Shown here: piece after piece, positions 15,905 through 24,409 of the stretch | Position numbering within the stretch: the stretch's first letter is position 1 | Layout: every line of letters starts with the position of its first letter | Source of the DNA: an uncultured Collinsella sp. | GTDB lineage: Bacteria; Actinomycetota; Coriobacteriia; Coriobacteriales; Coriobacteriaceae | Assembly (NCBI GenBank): GCA_900759565.1 | Contig: CAAEVV010000049.1 | Location: 1-64,000 of the forward strand | Direction: 5' to 3' | DNA: 64,000 nt | The notes under the pieces: generated by a model | Told to the model about the DNA's origin: nothing | What the model saw: only the letters and a program-made list of their open reading frames with translations | Database searches by the model: none | Program-made: the position numbers and the translations under genes

Positions 15905-17428
15905 TTACCTAATGTTATCGTTCATCGCGAAGGAGTTCTTCATGGCACAGCTCGTGGTGTAGAGCACCTTGCCCAACAGAGCATCGGTCTCCACGCGTAC
16001 GAGCTCGGCAAAGGCCTCGTTGGCGCGGGCGAGCTCGGCGGGCACCTCGGCCTCGGGCAGCGCGGCTACGGCAGCGTCAACGTCGTGAATCTGTTTGTGG
16101 CCCATGCCGCCGACCTTCTCCTGATAGTCCTCGACCGCGCGACCGCACTCATGGAAGCGAACATCGGCCAAGGCACCGATCAGGCGGTTGGCCCAATAGA
16201 AATTCTCGGACGTCACGCGTGCCTGGGTGTCGGCATAGTACTCGGGCATGGTCTCGACGTTGGCATACAGCGGCACGAGCGCGTTAAACGAGTTGGAGCC
16301 AAACGCCATCCACTGCACGGCGCAATACGCCGGCTGCGCATAGGGGCGCAGCTGCAGCACGGCAAGCTGGCTGTTGCGGTTGATACCGATGGGACGATAG
16401 GCGCCGCGTGTGGCGGGCGTGCCCTTGCTGCCGTAGCAGTCGTACTCCGTACCCTGGTAGTGGCTCGAAAGCACGTACTTGATGTCCTCGATGGTCACCT
16501 TGCGCTCGGGCACGCGGCTCCAGGGGATGTCGTCGCTCTCGGGCGTGTAGTCGGCCTCGGGACCGTCCCACACATCGCTGGGGTTGAGGCAGCGCTGCAT
16601 GTACCAGGCGCGCGGCGTGTTGTAGACATGGTCGCTGTCGCTGTGCGAGCCAAAGGCCTCGCGCGGATTAAAGACCGTCGCCGGACCGTCGCCCTCGACG
16701 CCCAGCGTCAGGTCCAGATGCCACTCGGCCATCCAGGAGCGCAGGTCGGCGGAACACATGTGGTCGACCTGGGCGCCCTCGGCGTCGTCCAGATCAAAGC
16801 TGTCGATACCCAGCTGGTTGGGCATGGTCACATAGGCGTCATCGGGCACGCGCTTGGCGATCCAGTGGTGGCCGCCGATGGTCTCGAGCCACCAGATCTC
16901 GTCAACGTCACTAAAGGCAATGCCATTGTTCTCATAGGTGCCGTAGCGCTCGAGCAGCTCACCCAGAATGCACACACCGTCGCGGGCGGACTTGGCATAC
17001 GGCAGCACCAGGGTCACCATGTCCTCCTCACCCAGACCGCCGGGCTGTGCCGGAACATAGCCGTCCTCGCCCTCGTTGCCCTTGGCGGGCACGTAGTCGA
17101 CAAGCGGATCGGCGCCGCGGACGCGCTCGTTGGTGGTGAGCGTCTCGGTTGCGGACATGCCAACATTGAGCTCGTTGAAACCGGCCTCGGCCCAAATGCC
17201 GTGACCGGGAACGACGTCGGGGACGCTCGTGTAGCGCATGGGATTGTCGGGCAACTCAACGGTCAGGTGGCTCAGGACGCTCGTGTAGACACGAGGCTGC
17301 TCGTCGGGATGTACCACGCGCATGCGCTTGGGCTCAAACACCCCGTTGGACGAGTCCTCATTGCGGGCGACAAGCGTCGACCCGTCGTAGCTCGCGTTCT
17401 TACCAACCAAAATCGTTGTGCACGGCAT
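15905..17428 (-). CDS. C69 family dipeptidase (PepD-like)
   Basis: A 507-residue peptidase of family C69 (PF03577), N-terminal-nucleophile hydrolases that cleave dipeptides. The protein begins MPCTTILVG, so Cys3 becomes the catalytic N-terminal nucleophile after processing. The downstream TLVARNEDSSNGVFEP and GINELNVGMSATET-like (GFNELNVGMSATET) segments are family hallmarks. The ATG at 17428 is preferred because AAGGAGG lies six bases upstream; the ATG at 17434 would touch the ribosome-binding site. There is no signal peptide, so it is cytosolic and probably finishes peptide degradation for amino-acid supply. A 230-bp inverted-repeat element (17516-17745) sits just upstream. Confidence 0.92.
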   Translation of the reverse strand: MPCTTILVGKNASYDGSTLVARNEDSSNGVFEPKRMRVVHPDEQPRVYTSVLSHLTVELPDNPMRYTSVPDVVPGHGIWAEAGFNELNVGMSATETLTTNERVRGADPLVDYVPAKGNEGEDGYVPAQPGGLGEEDMVTLVLPYAKSARDGVCILGELLERYGTYENNGIAFSDVDEIWWLETIGGHHWIAKRVPDDAYVTMPNQLGIDSFDLDDAEGAQVDHMCSADLRSWMAEWHLDLTLGVEGDGPATVFNPREAFGSHSDSDHVYNTPRAWYMQRCLNPSDVWDGPEADYTPESDDIPWSRVPERKVTIEDIKYVLSSHYQGTEYDCYGSKGTPATRGAYRPIGINRNSQLAVLQLRPYAQPAYCAVQWMAFGSNSFNALVPLYANVETMPEYYADTQARVTSENFYWANRLIGALADVRFHECGRAVEDYQEKVGGMGHKQIHDVDAAVAALPEAEVPAELARANEAFAELVRVETDALLGKVLYTTSCAMKNSFAMNDNIR

Positions 17429-17515
17429 GCGCATCCTCCTTGAGCGAAGAAATCAAACGGCAACAGTGTATCGCTTCGGCGCAAAAAGGGCGAAACCGCC
17501 GCCCCGGCAGCCCCT

Positions 17516-17745
17516 GTGGTCAAAAAATGCCAAATATGAGTACTGTCACCAATTTAGTAGTAGTAAATTTCCTTGTAACGAGTGCCAGAAATCCCCATTT
17601 GTCCAAAAGCAAGACAACGTTATTCCCCATAGGTTCAATAAAATGGGCTCCCTAGCGATAATGAATATCGCTAGGGAGCCCAAATCTCATAAAACATATG
17701 TGACTATCTTGGCAACAGTACTCATATTTGGCGTTTTTTGACCAC
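17516..17745. mobile_element. MITE-like element with 31-bp terminal inverted repeats
   Basis: The left end (17516-17546, GTGGTCAAAAAATGCC start) and the right end (17715-17745) are inverted copies over 31 bases with one mismatch. The 230-bp element is AT-richer than its neighbours, carries no gene and contains a perfect 17-bp-stem hairpin (17644-17682). No target-site duplication is obvious. Length, terminal repeats and lack of coding fit a miniature inverted-repeat element, or a very large extragenic palindrome. It lies between the 3' end of folD and the 5' end of the C69 peptidase gene. Confidence 0.75.
17638..17682 (-). terminator. Terminator hairpin inside the inverted-repeat element
   Basis: TGGGCTCCCTAGCGATA (17644-17660) pairs perfectly with 17666-17682, loop ATGAA. 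On the minus strand the stem is followed by TTTTATTG, so it can end the fchA-folD transcript coming from the right. The element thus appears to serve as the operon's terminator. Confidence 0.75.
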
Positions 17746-17782
17746 GTGGTATATGGCTAACCCCTCAAACAGCCCGAAACGC

Positions 17783-18637
17783 CTATTTCGATGCACGCTC
17801 CGCCGCCTCGATCACGTGCTTGGCGAGAATCGCAGTGGTCACAGCCCCCACGCCGCCCGGCACGGGTGTGATGGCGTTAACGATCGGCTCCGCAGCATCA
17901 AAATCGACGTCGCCGACCAGCTTGCCGGCGGCCTCGTCCCAGTTGATGCCCACATCGATAATCGTCTGGCCCTCGCGAACCGCGTCCACACCAATCGTGC
18001 GCGCGCGTCCAACCGCGGCAACAACAATGTCGGCAGAACGGCACTCGGCAGCCAAGTCGCGCGTATGCGTATGGCACGTCGTCACTGTGGCATTGCGAGC
18101 CGTAAGCATGGCGGCAACGGGACGGCCAATCACCAGCGATCGACCGACGACCGCGACCTTGGCCCCATCCAGCTCAACGCCGTAATGGTCCAGCAACGCC
18201 AGTACAGCTTCGGCCGTGCAAGGAGCAAAGCCCTCGCCTCGCCCCGAAAGCGTGGTAAGCAGCGAGGCCGGCGTCATGGAGTCAACATCCTTGGCAGGAT
18301 CGAGTGCCGCGGCAACTGCATCCTCGTCAAGCCCAGCGGGCAACGGACGAAACATCAGGCAGCCATGAACAGCGGGACCAGCATTGATGCCCTTAATAGC
18401 CGCCAGTAGCTGGTCCTGAGAAACATCGGCAGGAAGCAACACGCGGCGAGCCTCAATGCCAACCTTCTCGCAGCGCTTGAGGGCACCGCGCTCGTAGGAT
18501 AGGTCGTCCTCGCGTTCGCCCACGCGAACGATGGCCAGCGTCGGCACAACGCCGCGCTCACGCAAAGCCGCGCAGCGAGCAGCGAGTTCCTCGGTCAAAG
18601 CGCGGGCAACGGGAACACCCTTCAGCAGCTCTGCCAT
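17783..18637 (-). CDS. folD: Methylene-THF dehydrogenase (FolD), divergent active site
   Basis: A 284-residue FolD-family enzyme (NADP-dependent methylene-tetrahydrofolate dehydrogenase, often also methenyl-THF cyclohydrolase). The Rossmann part is intact (VVGRSLVIGRPVAAML, IDVGIN, ITPVPGGVGAVT). The folate site differs from E. coli FolD. Tyr50 is kept in SYERGALKRCEKVGI, but the Lys54 position is Ala, and the Gln98 position in GCLMFRPLP is Phe. DVDG has become DVDS. Lys56 of the human enzyme (Lys54 in E. coli) is needed for the cyclohydrolase step, so this protein may work only as a dehydrogenase. The gene start (ATG 18637, AGAGGGGA upstream) lies two bases after the stop of fchA, a cyclohydrolase-family gene that could supply the missing step. 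Confidence 0.93.
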   Translation of the reverse strand: MAELLKGVPVARALTEELAARCAALRERGVVPTLAIVRVGEREDDLSYERGALKRCEKVGIEARRVLLPADVSQDQLLAAIKGINAGPAVHGCLMFRPLPAGLDEDAVAAALDPAKDVDSMTPASLLTTLSGRGEGFAPCTAEAVLALLDHYGVELDGAKVAVVGRSLVIGRPVAAMLTARNATVTTCHTHTRDLAAECRSADIVVAAVGRARTIGVDAVREGQTIIDVGINWDEAAGKLVGDVDFDAAEPIVNAITPVPGGVGAVTTAILAKHVIEAAERASK

Positions 18638-18639
18638 GG

Positions 18640-19278
18640 CTATCCCCTCTTCCTTGCGGCGTCGGCAGCACGGCGCGCCAGCGCATCGGCGCGCGGCAGC
18701 CACGTATCGAGCAGTTCATCGCACGCCGTCTCGAGCTCCTCGGCGCGCGCCCGGTCTTTCATAGACGTGGTGTTCGCAAAGAGCGTCAAGCTCGCGCCCT
18801 GCATGGCGGCACGGCAGAACACGGCGCCGCATGCCACGTCGGACAGCAGCTGTCGGGAGCCCTTGTCCGCCATGTCCTCGAGCAGCGCCAGCGCACGCCC
18901 GCACGCATCCATGATCCGATATGGCGGCATGGCGGCAACGTGCAGCGCATCCTGAATCGCAGCCGGTCGAGCCGGATCCTCGCGCGGAATACCATACGCA
19001 GCGGACACCTGGCCGTACGCACGAACGTCCTCGGCGACCAGACCCACAAGCTCCTGAGCCAGCTCGTCTGCCTGGGCAAACGCGTGCGTCAGATCGTCCG
19101 CGCGATCGGCAAGCGCGGGGTTAGTTGCCCCATAACGAGCGACCATCCCGCACAGCGAGGCACCCAGTGCCCCCACAAACGCGCTGGCGCTGCCGCCGCC
19201 GGGAACCGGCTCGCGGGCGGCCAGCGCCTCGGCAAACCCTCGGCAGGTCTTATCCATCATCTCTTGGCTCATACGCAT
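18640..19278 (-). CDS. fchA: Cyclodeaminase/cyclohydrolase family protein (FchA-like)
   Basis: A 212-residue, mostly helical protein of the formimidoyltransferase-cyclodeaminase family (PF04961), with the diagnostic loop PVPGGGSASAFVGALGASL near residues 23-41. Family members convert formimido-THF or methenyl-THF; FchA of purine- and glycine-fermenting clostridia provides methenyl-THF cyclohydrolase activity. It is the first gene of a two-gene unit with the divergent folD, and formate-THF ligase (37708-39375) occurs in the same window. The three together cover formate to methylene-THF. Start: ATG at 19278, or two codons later at 19272, which has the better spacing from GAGGG. Confidence 0.88.
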   Translation of the reverse strand: MRMSQEMMDKTCRGFAEALAAREPVPGGGSASAFVGALGASLCGMVARYGATNPALADRADDLTHAFAQADELAQELVGLVAEDVRAYGQVSAAYGIPREDPARPAAIQDALHVAAMPPYRIMDACGRALALLEDMADKGSRQLLSDVACGAVFCRAAMQGASLTLFANTTSMKDRARAEELETACDELLDTWLPRADALARRAADAARKRG

Positions 19279-19544
19279 GCACCCTCAATGCTTGCCAAGC
19301 TAATCGGACAGTCGGCGCCGCCCGAACGCATCGTGTATTTCGTGGTGCCTAGTCTAGCCCATAAGAGCATTCGCGTCAGTGCACCCAGTTATCGCTCTTT
19401 TCTATGGCGGGCGATAGACGCAACATCGCTGCGCCCATCGCCAAGCGATCAATCCCGACCCCCTGTCAAGGTCAGTCTTGCGCCCAGCCCATTGGGCCAT
19501 AGACACGCCAAGCGCCATCGCGCAAACCACACCTGCAAAACAAA

Positions 19545-19582
19545 TGCATCTTTGTTGCGCAATCCGATGCAACAAAGATGCA
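19545..19582. promoter_or_regulatory. Perfect 14-bp inverted repeat in an AT-rich leader
   Basis: TGCATCTTTGTTGC (19545-19558) and GCAACAAAGATGCA (19569-19582) are perfect inverted arms around a 10-base loop, about 90 bases upstream of the likely promoter of the LPNTG gene. It could be an operator or the terminator of an upstream transcript, though no T-run follows. The rest of 19279-19721 has no recognisable gene and turns AT-rich from about 19520. Confidence 0.5.
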
Positions 19583-19649
19583 GGTATACGGAATAAATAT
19601 GCAAGAAGCGCGAGAAAGATTGGCGTACCGATACAGGCGCGAAATAGGG

Positions 19650-19678
19650 TTTTAGTAAAATATCAGAAACTCTATAAT
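19650..19678 (+). promoter_or_regulatory. Promoter of the LPNTG surface protein
   Basis: A consensus TATAAT (19673-19678) lies 17 bases after a weak -35 (TTTTAG, 19650-19655). The gene's AAAGGAG site (about 19708-19714) and ATG (19722) follow. Confidence 0.6.
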
Positions 19679-19721
19679 ATTTATGCTGATTTAATACTTT
19701 TAGAGGCAAAGGAGTTTCAGC

Positions 19722-21188
19722 ATGAAGTCATTTTTGAAAACGGTCTCTCGTGCGGTCGCAGCGCTGTTTGCCGTTGCGCTCGTCACGATGGGAATTGCAT
19801 CGCCTGCTTTTGCAGACGGCACGATTACCAATAAAAACTCCGGTAAAACCTACACCGACCTTGCCGCCGCCACCTCCGAGGCGCAAAGTGGCGACACCAT
19901 TAAACTCGGTGAGGGCAACTACACCCTCTACGGCGTGAGCTCCGTGGGTCACACCAAGGGCAAGGACCTTACCTTTGAGGGTCTGGGCACGGACAAGACC
20001 GCATGGAACATCGGTGCACCTGTGCCCGATCCGGCAAACTTTGGCACCGAGTACAACGGTGACTATTCCTTTGACGGCGCCGGCACCGTTACGTTCAGGA
20101 ACATGACGATGCGTTCCGGCAACGCGGACTTTCTTGGCTTCATTCGTGCCGACAAGACCGCCGTTGACGGCTGCGTCATCAACGGCGAGACGTGCTACTG
20201 GGGTTACACCTCCGCTGAGTTCAACAACACTACGTTCAACGCCCCTGATGGACGCTATTCCCTGTGGACCTACAGCTCCAAGACCATGACGTTTGACAGC
20301 TGCATCTTTAATGCCAGTGGTAAAGTCATCAATGTCTATACCGATTACAGCGCGGGCCAGTATGACATTCGCGTTAACGTGAATGATTGCACGTTCAACT
20401 CGAATAGCGACTTGGGCAAGCAGGCTTTGACCATCAACGACTATAATATGGGAGACAAAAAGTACATCCTCAACATCACCAACAGCTCTGCCACGGCTGC
20501 GCGCGACAACATTACCTGCTCGCAGCTCTTTGGCTTTGGTGGCAAGGCAAGCACTAACAACAAGGGCAAAACTGACGTCAAGATCGACGGCGAGCTCGTG
20601 TGGTCCGGCGGCGAGAAGAAAACCCACAGCTACACCGACGGCGAGCGCGACAAGGCCTACGATGTCACCTACACCGAGTGGGCTTCTGACAATGCCGGTA
20701 CTTGGACTCGCACGGGGACCCCTAAGTGCAAGTACTGCGGCTTCGTCAACCCGGATTTCGTGGAGAAGGCCTACGATCTCACCTACGACCTAAACGGTTC
20801 CGAGGATAAGCAAACTGTCGATTTCGCTACCGTTAAGTGCGTCACCGTAGCCGAGGTTACGGCCGAGCAGCCGGTGCGCAAGGGCTACTCCTTCGTGGGC
20901 TGGAACACCGCAAAGGACGGCTCCGGCACAAGCCATGCCGCAGGCGATATGGTTGATCTTTCCGAGCATTCCGCTCCTGTGACGCTCTACGCCCAGTGGA
21001 AGAAGGACGAGCCCGCGCCCAAGCCTTCCGACAACAAGCCTTCCAACAAGCCTGCAGATAAGACCAAGGCAAACAAGCAGGCTCTGCCCAACACGGGTGA
21101 CGCCACTTCCAACATCATCGCTGCAATGGGTGTTATGGCGATCGCCTGCTTTGCCGCCAGCGCTGTCGTGTCTAAGGTTCGCAAGTAA
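19722..21188 (+). CDS. Sortase-anchored surface protein (LPNTG) with beta-helix and InlB repeat
   Basis: A 488-residue cell-wall protein. A signal peptide (residues 1-31, cut after SPAFA) is followed by a repetitive region (about 40-300). Its alternating GT, TFEG, VTFRNMTM and FNNTTFN strings fit a right-handed parallel beta-helix of the pectin-lyase type. Then come a CKYCGF pair of cysteines, an InlB-type repeat (about 355-425, ending VTLYAQWKK) and a Pro/Lys linker. The end is a classic sorting signal: LPNTG at 455-459, a hydrophobic helix and KVRK. Sortase should link it to peptidoglycan. Beta-helix surface proteins often bind or process polysaccharide, but no catalytic residues can be named. 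Base composition is more AT-rich than the flanking genes, suggesting acquisition or fast evolution. Confidence 0.87.
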   Translation: MKSFLKTVSRAVAALFAVALVTMGIASPAFADGTITNKNSGKTYTDLAAATSEAQSGDTIKLGEGNYTLYGVSSVGHTKGKDLTFEGLGTDKTAWNIGAPVPDPANFGTEYNGDYSFDGAGTVTFRNMTMRSGNADFLGFIRADKTAVDGCVINGETCYWGYTSAEFNNTTFNAPDGRYSLWTYSSKTMTFDSCIFNASGKVINVYTDYSAGQYDIRVNVNDCTFNSNSDLGKQALTINDYNMGDKKYILNITNSSATAARDNITCSQLFGFGGKASTNNKGKTDVKIDGELVWSGGEKKTHSYTDGERDKAYDVTYTEWASDNAGTWTRTGTPKCKYCGFVNPDFVEKAYDLTYDLNGSEDKQTVDFATVKCVTVAEVTAEQPVRKGYSFVGWNTAKDGSGTSHAAGDMVDLSEHSAPVTLYAQWKKDEPAPKPSDNKPSNKPADKTKANKQALPNTGDATSNIIAAMGVMAIACFAASAVVSKVRK

Positions 21189-21228
21189 TTTCAACTCCGA
21201 AACACGCCGCAGCAACTTGTTGCAACGC

Positions 21229-21266
21229 AAAGGGGTCCGCACCGCAAAAGGTGCGGACCCCTTTTT
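21229..21266 (+). terminator. Terminator of the LPNTG gene
   Basis: AAAGGGGTCCGCACC pairs perfectly with GGTGCGGACCCCTTT around GCAAAA, followed by more T. Confidence 0.93.
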
Positions 21267-21365
21267 GCACAAAAAGCTGTGGTGAGGCGCCCACGATGAC
21301 TAACCGGATGCGTCCATCGTCAAGATTCGCAGCCCCCGGCTACGCTCCGCCCCACCGCACCAAAC

Positions 21366-21446
21366 ATGAGACGCATGGCCCACCCGAACGAGCCACTCGC
21401 GCGTACAGTAAAGGCGGGTAATCCATGGGCGGTTACAGATCAGGAG
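21366..21446 (+). repeat. Duplicated lipoprotein leader, orphan copy
   Basis: This stretch matches 23421-23502, the leader of the second lipoprotein gene, at all but about eight positions over 80 bases, including GCGCGTACAGTAAAGGC and CCATGGGCGGTTACAGATC. Here no plus-strand lipoprotein gene follows. It may be the remnant of a third paralogue that was lost. The first 26 bases of the block (CCAAACATG...CCCACC type) recur at 22449-22474 before the first lipoprotein gene. Nothing else is seen in 21189-21491 apart from the terminator. Confidence 0.7.
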
Positions 21447-21491
21447 CCCTAGCTGTCGGTGTTTCCGATTGCCCGCTATAGGCACGGGCGC

Positions 21492-22331
21492 CTAGTCCAC
21501 CTGAAACGTCGGCAGCAGCGTGTCGATAATCTTCGACCCCATGTCGCGGTTTGCAGTCGAGTACTCCAAATGCGCCGTGGCAATCGTCGAATCCGTGACG
21601 ATCGTCTTTTCGTAAATGATCGTATCGTCCTCGCACCACGAGACCACGTACCAGTTGTCGCCCTCTGCGGTATAGAGGTCGGCCTTGCCCGAGGTGTCCG
21701 CATCGACGAACATCTCGTGTGCAGTTTCGTCGTTAATGTTGACGTAGCCAAACAGGTTGATCACAAAACCCGTCTCCGGATCCTCATACCTAGTGCCGCT
21801 GCCGCTGGGAGTATCTTCCATCTCAAAACGGTTGGGAATCGACATGCTATAAGGGTGAAGGTCGTTCGTGTACGTATGCACGTCGGTCAGGTAATCGTCC
21901 GAATCGCCCGAGCCGTAGTATGCCGATTCGTCCTCGGGAACGGCCTCGCCATCCGACGACGAAGACTCCTTGGCCTTGGACTTGTCATCCTTTTTCTTGG
22001 CAGAAGAATCTTTCTCGTCCGAAGACCCGGTATCGATTACCGAGATTTGCGTGTCGGAACTCTTGGACCCGTTAAGCATCGTGAGCACAAACACCGTGCC
22101 GCCACCGATGAGGACCACAACAGCACATGCCACAGCGATAATGATCGGCGCCTTGCTCTTAGGCTTTTGAGGCGCGGGCGCAACCGGCGGCATCGACTGG
22201 GTCAGGCCCGGGGCAGAGGAAGGACCAGCGCCCGTAGGCGTCGGCGCGGAGCCACCCGCCAGCGAGGCCCCACAGTGCGTACAAAACGTCGATCCATCAG
22301 GCACTTGCTGTCCGCATTTTTGACAGAACAT
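21492..22331 (-). CDS. Zinc-ribbon membrane protein of unknown function
   Basis: A 279-residue protein. It has an N-terminal zinc ribbon (Cys3, Cys6, Cys17, Cys20 in MFCQKCGQQ and FCTHCGASL), a Pro/Ala-rich stretch, one membrane helix at about residues 62-85, a Lys/Ser/Asp linker, and an extracytoplasmic domain of about 130 residues (from YTNDLHPYSMSIPNRF). The outer domain resembles small lipid- or protein-binding modules of the PsbP/LolA kind only in general shape; I do not recognise it. The same zinc-ribbon-plus-helix plan occurs at 35500-37518. No operon partner: the neighbours run the other way. Confidence 0.75.
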   Translation of the reverse strand: MFCQKCGQQVPDGSTFCTHCGASLAGGSAPTPTGAGPSSAPGLTQSMPPVAPAPQKPKSKAPIIIAVACAVVVLIGGGTVFVLTMLNGSKSSDTQISVIDTGSSDEKDSSAKKKDDKSKAKESSSSDGEAVPEDESAYYGSGDSDDYLTDVHTYTNDLHPYSMSIPNRFEMEDTPSGSGTRYEDPETGFVINLFGYVNINDETAHEMFVDADTSGKADLYTAEGDNWYVVSWCEDDTIIYEKTIVTDSTIATAHLEYSTANRDMGSKIIDTLLPTFQVD

Positions 22332-22683
22332 CGTTCGACCTTTCGTGGTTTAGCTTTTGTCACAGCCAAGTCTATACGCCCCCACCCAGGGCGCTGTTGC
22401 GCAACATGAAAAAGCCGATGCCGAGCCGTGCCGTCCCATGCGCCTGCCCCAAACATGGGACACATGGCCCACCTTTCGAGACTCCCGGGCAGCACAAGCT
22501 GGGGCATATCTATAAGTAAGGAACCCGTTGGGGCACGGCCACTCAACGGCCGAAAACTAAGAACGGAGGTATCGCCGCACCACACACAACGACATCCGTC
22601 ACGCTTGCGAATAGCAACATACACCAACGGCTCCAACAACCCGCGGCGCCGTGATGTCACCGGCAGACAAGGAGGACGCCACC

Positions 22684-23289
22684 ATGAAGAAAAAGACCCT
22701 ATCGATCCTTTCCCTGTGCATCGCCCTCTTTGCCGCACTCGCCCTTGTCGGCTGCGGCGGGAGCGGATCGGGCGGGGGCAGCAGCGCATCCAAGAGCGAG
22801 GGCAAGGAAAAAGCTCCCGTCGCCAAGAAGACCGACTTTATCTGGTTTAAGGTCGAGATGCCCGAGAGCGTTGGCGTAAGCGACTCCGCCGGCAAGAATG
22901 CCGACAGGGTCCAGCTCACCTTCCCCGAAGACGAGAACGGTTCGGCCGATCGCTTTATCCCCGTTTGGAAAAAAGCGCTGACGGCAGAGGAATCCCACGC
23001 CGACCAGGCAGAAAAGAAAGGTGATACGTTCCAGTGGAAGGATGGCGGGTCCGTCGAGTATAACGGCAGGACGTGGCTCGTCGGAACGTACGAGGACAAC
23101 AGCGGCGTCTCAACCCTCCTCTTTACCGACGTTGAGCCGGGAAGCGTCTACGTCCTCATCTCGAACTTCGATCTGCATAAGAAAGAAGCCGAGGCGCTCC
23201 TCAACTCCATCGAGTTTCCCGATGACATGGCGAAGGCAGTTGCCGAGGCACGCGAAGTCGAGATTTCGAGCATCGAGATCAAGCATTAG
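22684..23289 (+). CDS. Lipoprotein, paralogue 1
   Basis: A 201-residue lipoprotein with a type II signal peptide: MKKKT start, hydrophobic core, lipobox LVGC with Cys near residue 23, then a Gly/Ser linker. The mature domain begins TDFIWFKVEMPE and continues with alternating strands. The ATG at 22684 is chosen for AAGGAGG upstream; an in-frame ATG at 22651 would place charged residues before the signal. It is paralogous to the next gene (23512-24105): shared segments include KKTDFIWFKVE/RTDFIWFKVE, DRFIP and IEIK at the C-terminus. Function unknown; an extracytoplasmic binding role is likely. In the 352-base gap upstream (22332-22683) only a short copy of the duplicated leader (22449-22474) stands out. 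Confidence 0.82.
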   Translation: MKKKTLSILSLCIALFAALALVGCGGSGSGGGSSASKSEGKEKAPVAKKTDFIWFKVEMPESVGVSDSAGKNADRVQLTFPEDENGSADRFIPVWKKALTAEESHADQAEKKGDTFQWKDGGSVEYNGRTWLVGTYEDNSGVSTLLFTDVEPGSVYVLISNFDLHKKEAEALLNSIEFPDDMAKAVAEAREVEISSIEIKH

Positions 23290-23341
23290 GGGCTCGCACG
23301 CAGCATCGCATGCGCAGTCATTAAATGATCGGACGCCCAGC

Positions 23342-23374
23342 CAGGGGAGGATCGGATCGACCCTCCCCTCTTTT
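23342..23374 (+). terminator. Terminator after lipoprotein 1
   Basis: AGGGGAGG (23343-23350) pairs with CCTCCCCT (23362-23369), with TCG/CGA inside, followed by CTTTTG. Confidence 0.75.
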
Positions 23375-23420
23375 GCGCCCGAACATATTGCCACTTGTCG
23401 GCGCAAATCCGGCCCCCAGA

Positions 23421-23502
23421 ATGGGACACATGGCCCACCTGAACGAGCCGCTCGCGCGTACAGTAAAGGCAGGTAATCCATGGGCGGTTACAGATCGAGG
23501 AG
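23421..23502 (+). repeat. Duplicated leader of lipoprotein 2
   Basis: Near-identical to 21366-21446, and its opening box also matches 22449-22474. It runs from ATGGGACACATGGCCCACC into the ribosome-binding site GAGGAGG of lipoprotein 2, so it probably contains the promoter and any shared control site of this gene family. Confidence 0.7.
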
Positions 23503-23511
23503 GACACGACC

Positions 23512-24105
23512 ATGAAAAAGAAGGCCTTTGCGATTCTCACCCTCTGCATCAGTCTCTTTGCCGCGGTTGCCCTGGTGGGCTGTGGCGGAAGCGGCGGCGC
23601 TACCGGCAGTGGCGGTGGCGGCGGAGCAGAAAAGCCAGCCGTGGATATGAGGACCGACTTCATTTGGTTTAAGGTCGAGGTCCCCGAGGGCGTCGAGATC
23701 ACCGACGTTGCCGGCGACACGGCCGATAGGGCCCAGTTTAAGTTCACCGAGAGCGAGCACGCCAGCGACCGCTTCATCCCCGTCTTCGATCCTGACAAGA
23801 ACGCCGATGAACTGTTCGACTACGAGGCCAAATGGAAGGCCAACTCTGGATGGACCGAGAGCGATCCCGTTAAGTACAGCGGCAAGACCTGGCGCAGTGC
23901 CTACTTCACGCACTCGGGCGGCGTAACGACCGAGTACTTCACCGACGTTGACGGCGGCAGTGTGTACGTGCGTATCGACAACGTCGAGGAACACAAGGAC
24001 GCCGTCGAGACCATGATGAAGTCCCTGGAGTTTGTCGATGATATCGCCGAGGCAAAGACCGAGGCCATGGATGTTAAGCTCGAGGATATCGAGATCAAAC
24101 GCTAA
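23512..24105 (+). CDS. Lipoprotein, paralogue 2
   Basis: A 197-residue lipoprotein paralogous to the gene at 22684-23289. It has an MKKKAFAIL signal, lipobox LVGC with Cys at 24, a Gly/Ser linker, and a mature domain starting RTDFIWFKVEVPE and ending DVKLEDIEIKR. A clear GAGGAGG lies upstream of the ATG. Each gene of the pair has its own terminator, so they form separate units. Function unknown; the tandem duplication with a shared leader suggests a family that is being expanded or exchanged. Confidence 0.82.
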   Translation: MKKKAFAILTLCISLFAAVALVGCGGSGGATGSGGGGGAEKPAVDMRTDFIWFKVEVPEGVEITDVAGDTADRAQFKFTESEHASDRFIPVFDPDKNADELFDYEAKWKANSGWTESDPVKYSGKTWRSAYFTHSGGVTTEYFTDVDGGSVYVRIDNVEEHKDAVETMMKSLEFVDDIAEAKTEAMDVKLEDIEIKR

Positions 24106-24175
24106 GCGACTGGCGAGCGCAACGGGAAACACGAGCGCAGTGCTAACAAGCGGCGGGCCCCAGCGCTTCGTATCC

Positions 24176-24208
24176 AGGGAGGGCCGGTAAACCGACCCTC
24201 CCTTTCTT
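24176..24208 (+). terminator. Terminator after lipoprotein 2
   Basis: AGGGAGGG (24176-24183) with CGGT pairs with ACCG and CCCTCCCT (24096 arm at 24191-24203), one mismatch, followed by TTCTT. The rest of 24106-24409 has no gene. Confidence 0.82.
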
Positions 24209-24409
24209 ATGCCGGCAGCTGACGAACGAGAGGATACCGGGCTCCGGAACCACCCCAAATGTGGCAACAGTACGAAAACGGCAAGCAACCCAACACATCC
24301 GCCCGCCGATTTATTGCGCCGCGCAGACAATTAAACCGGCGTCTATAAACGTCTGGGCAGTATAGTGACCAAAACGAGCGCGCAGCCGCACCCTGCGAAT
24401 GGAGGAGTT

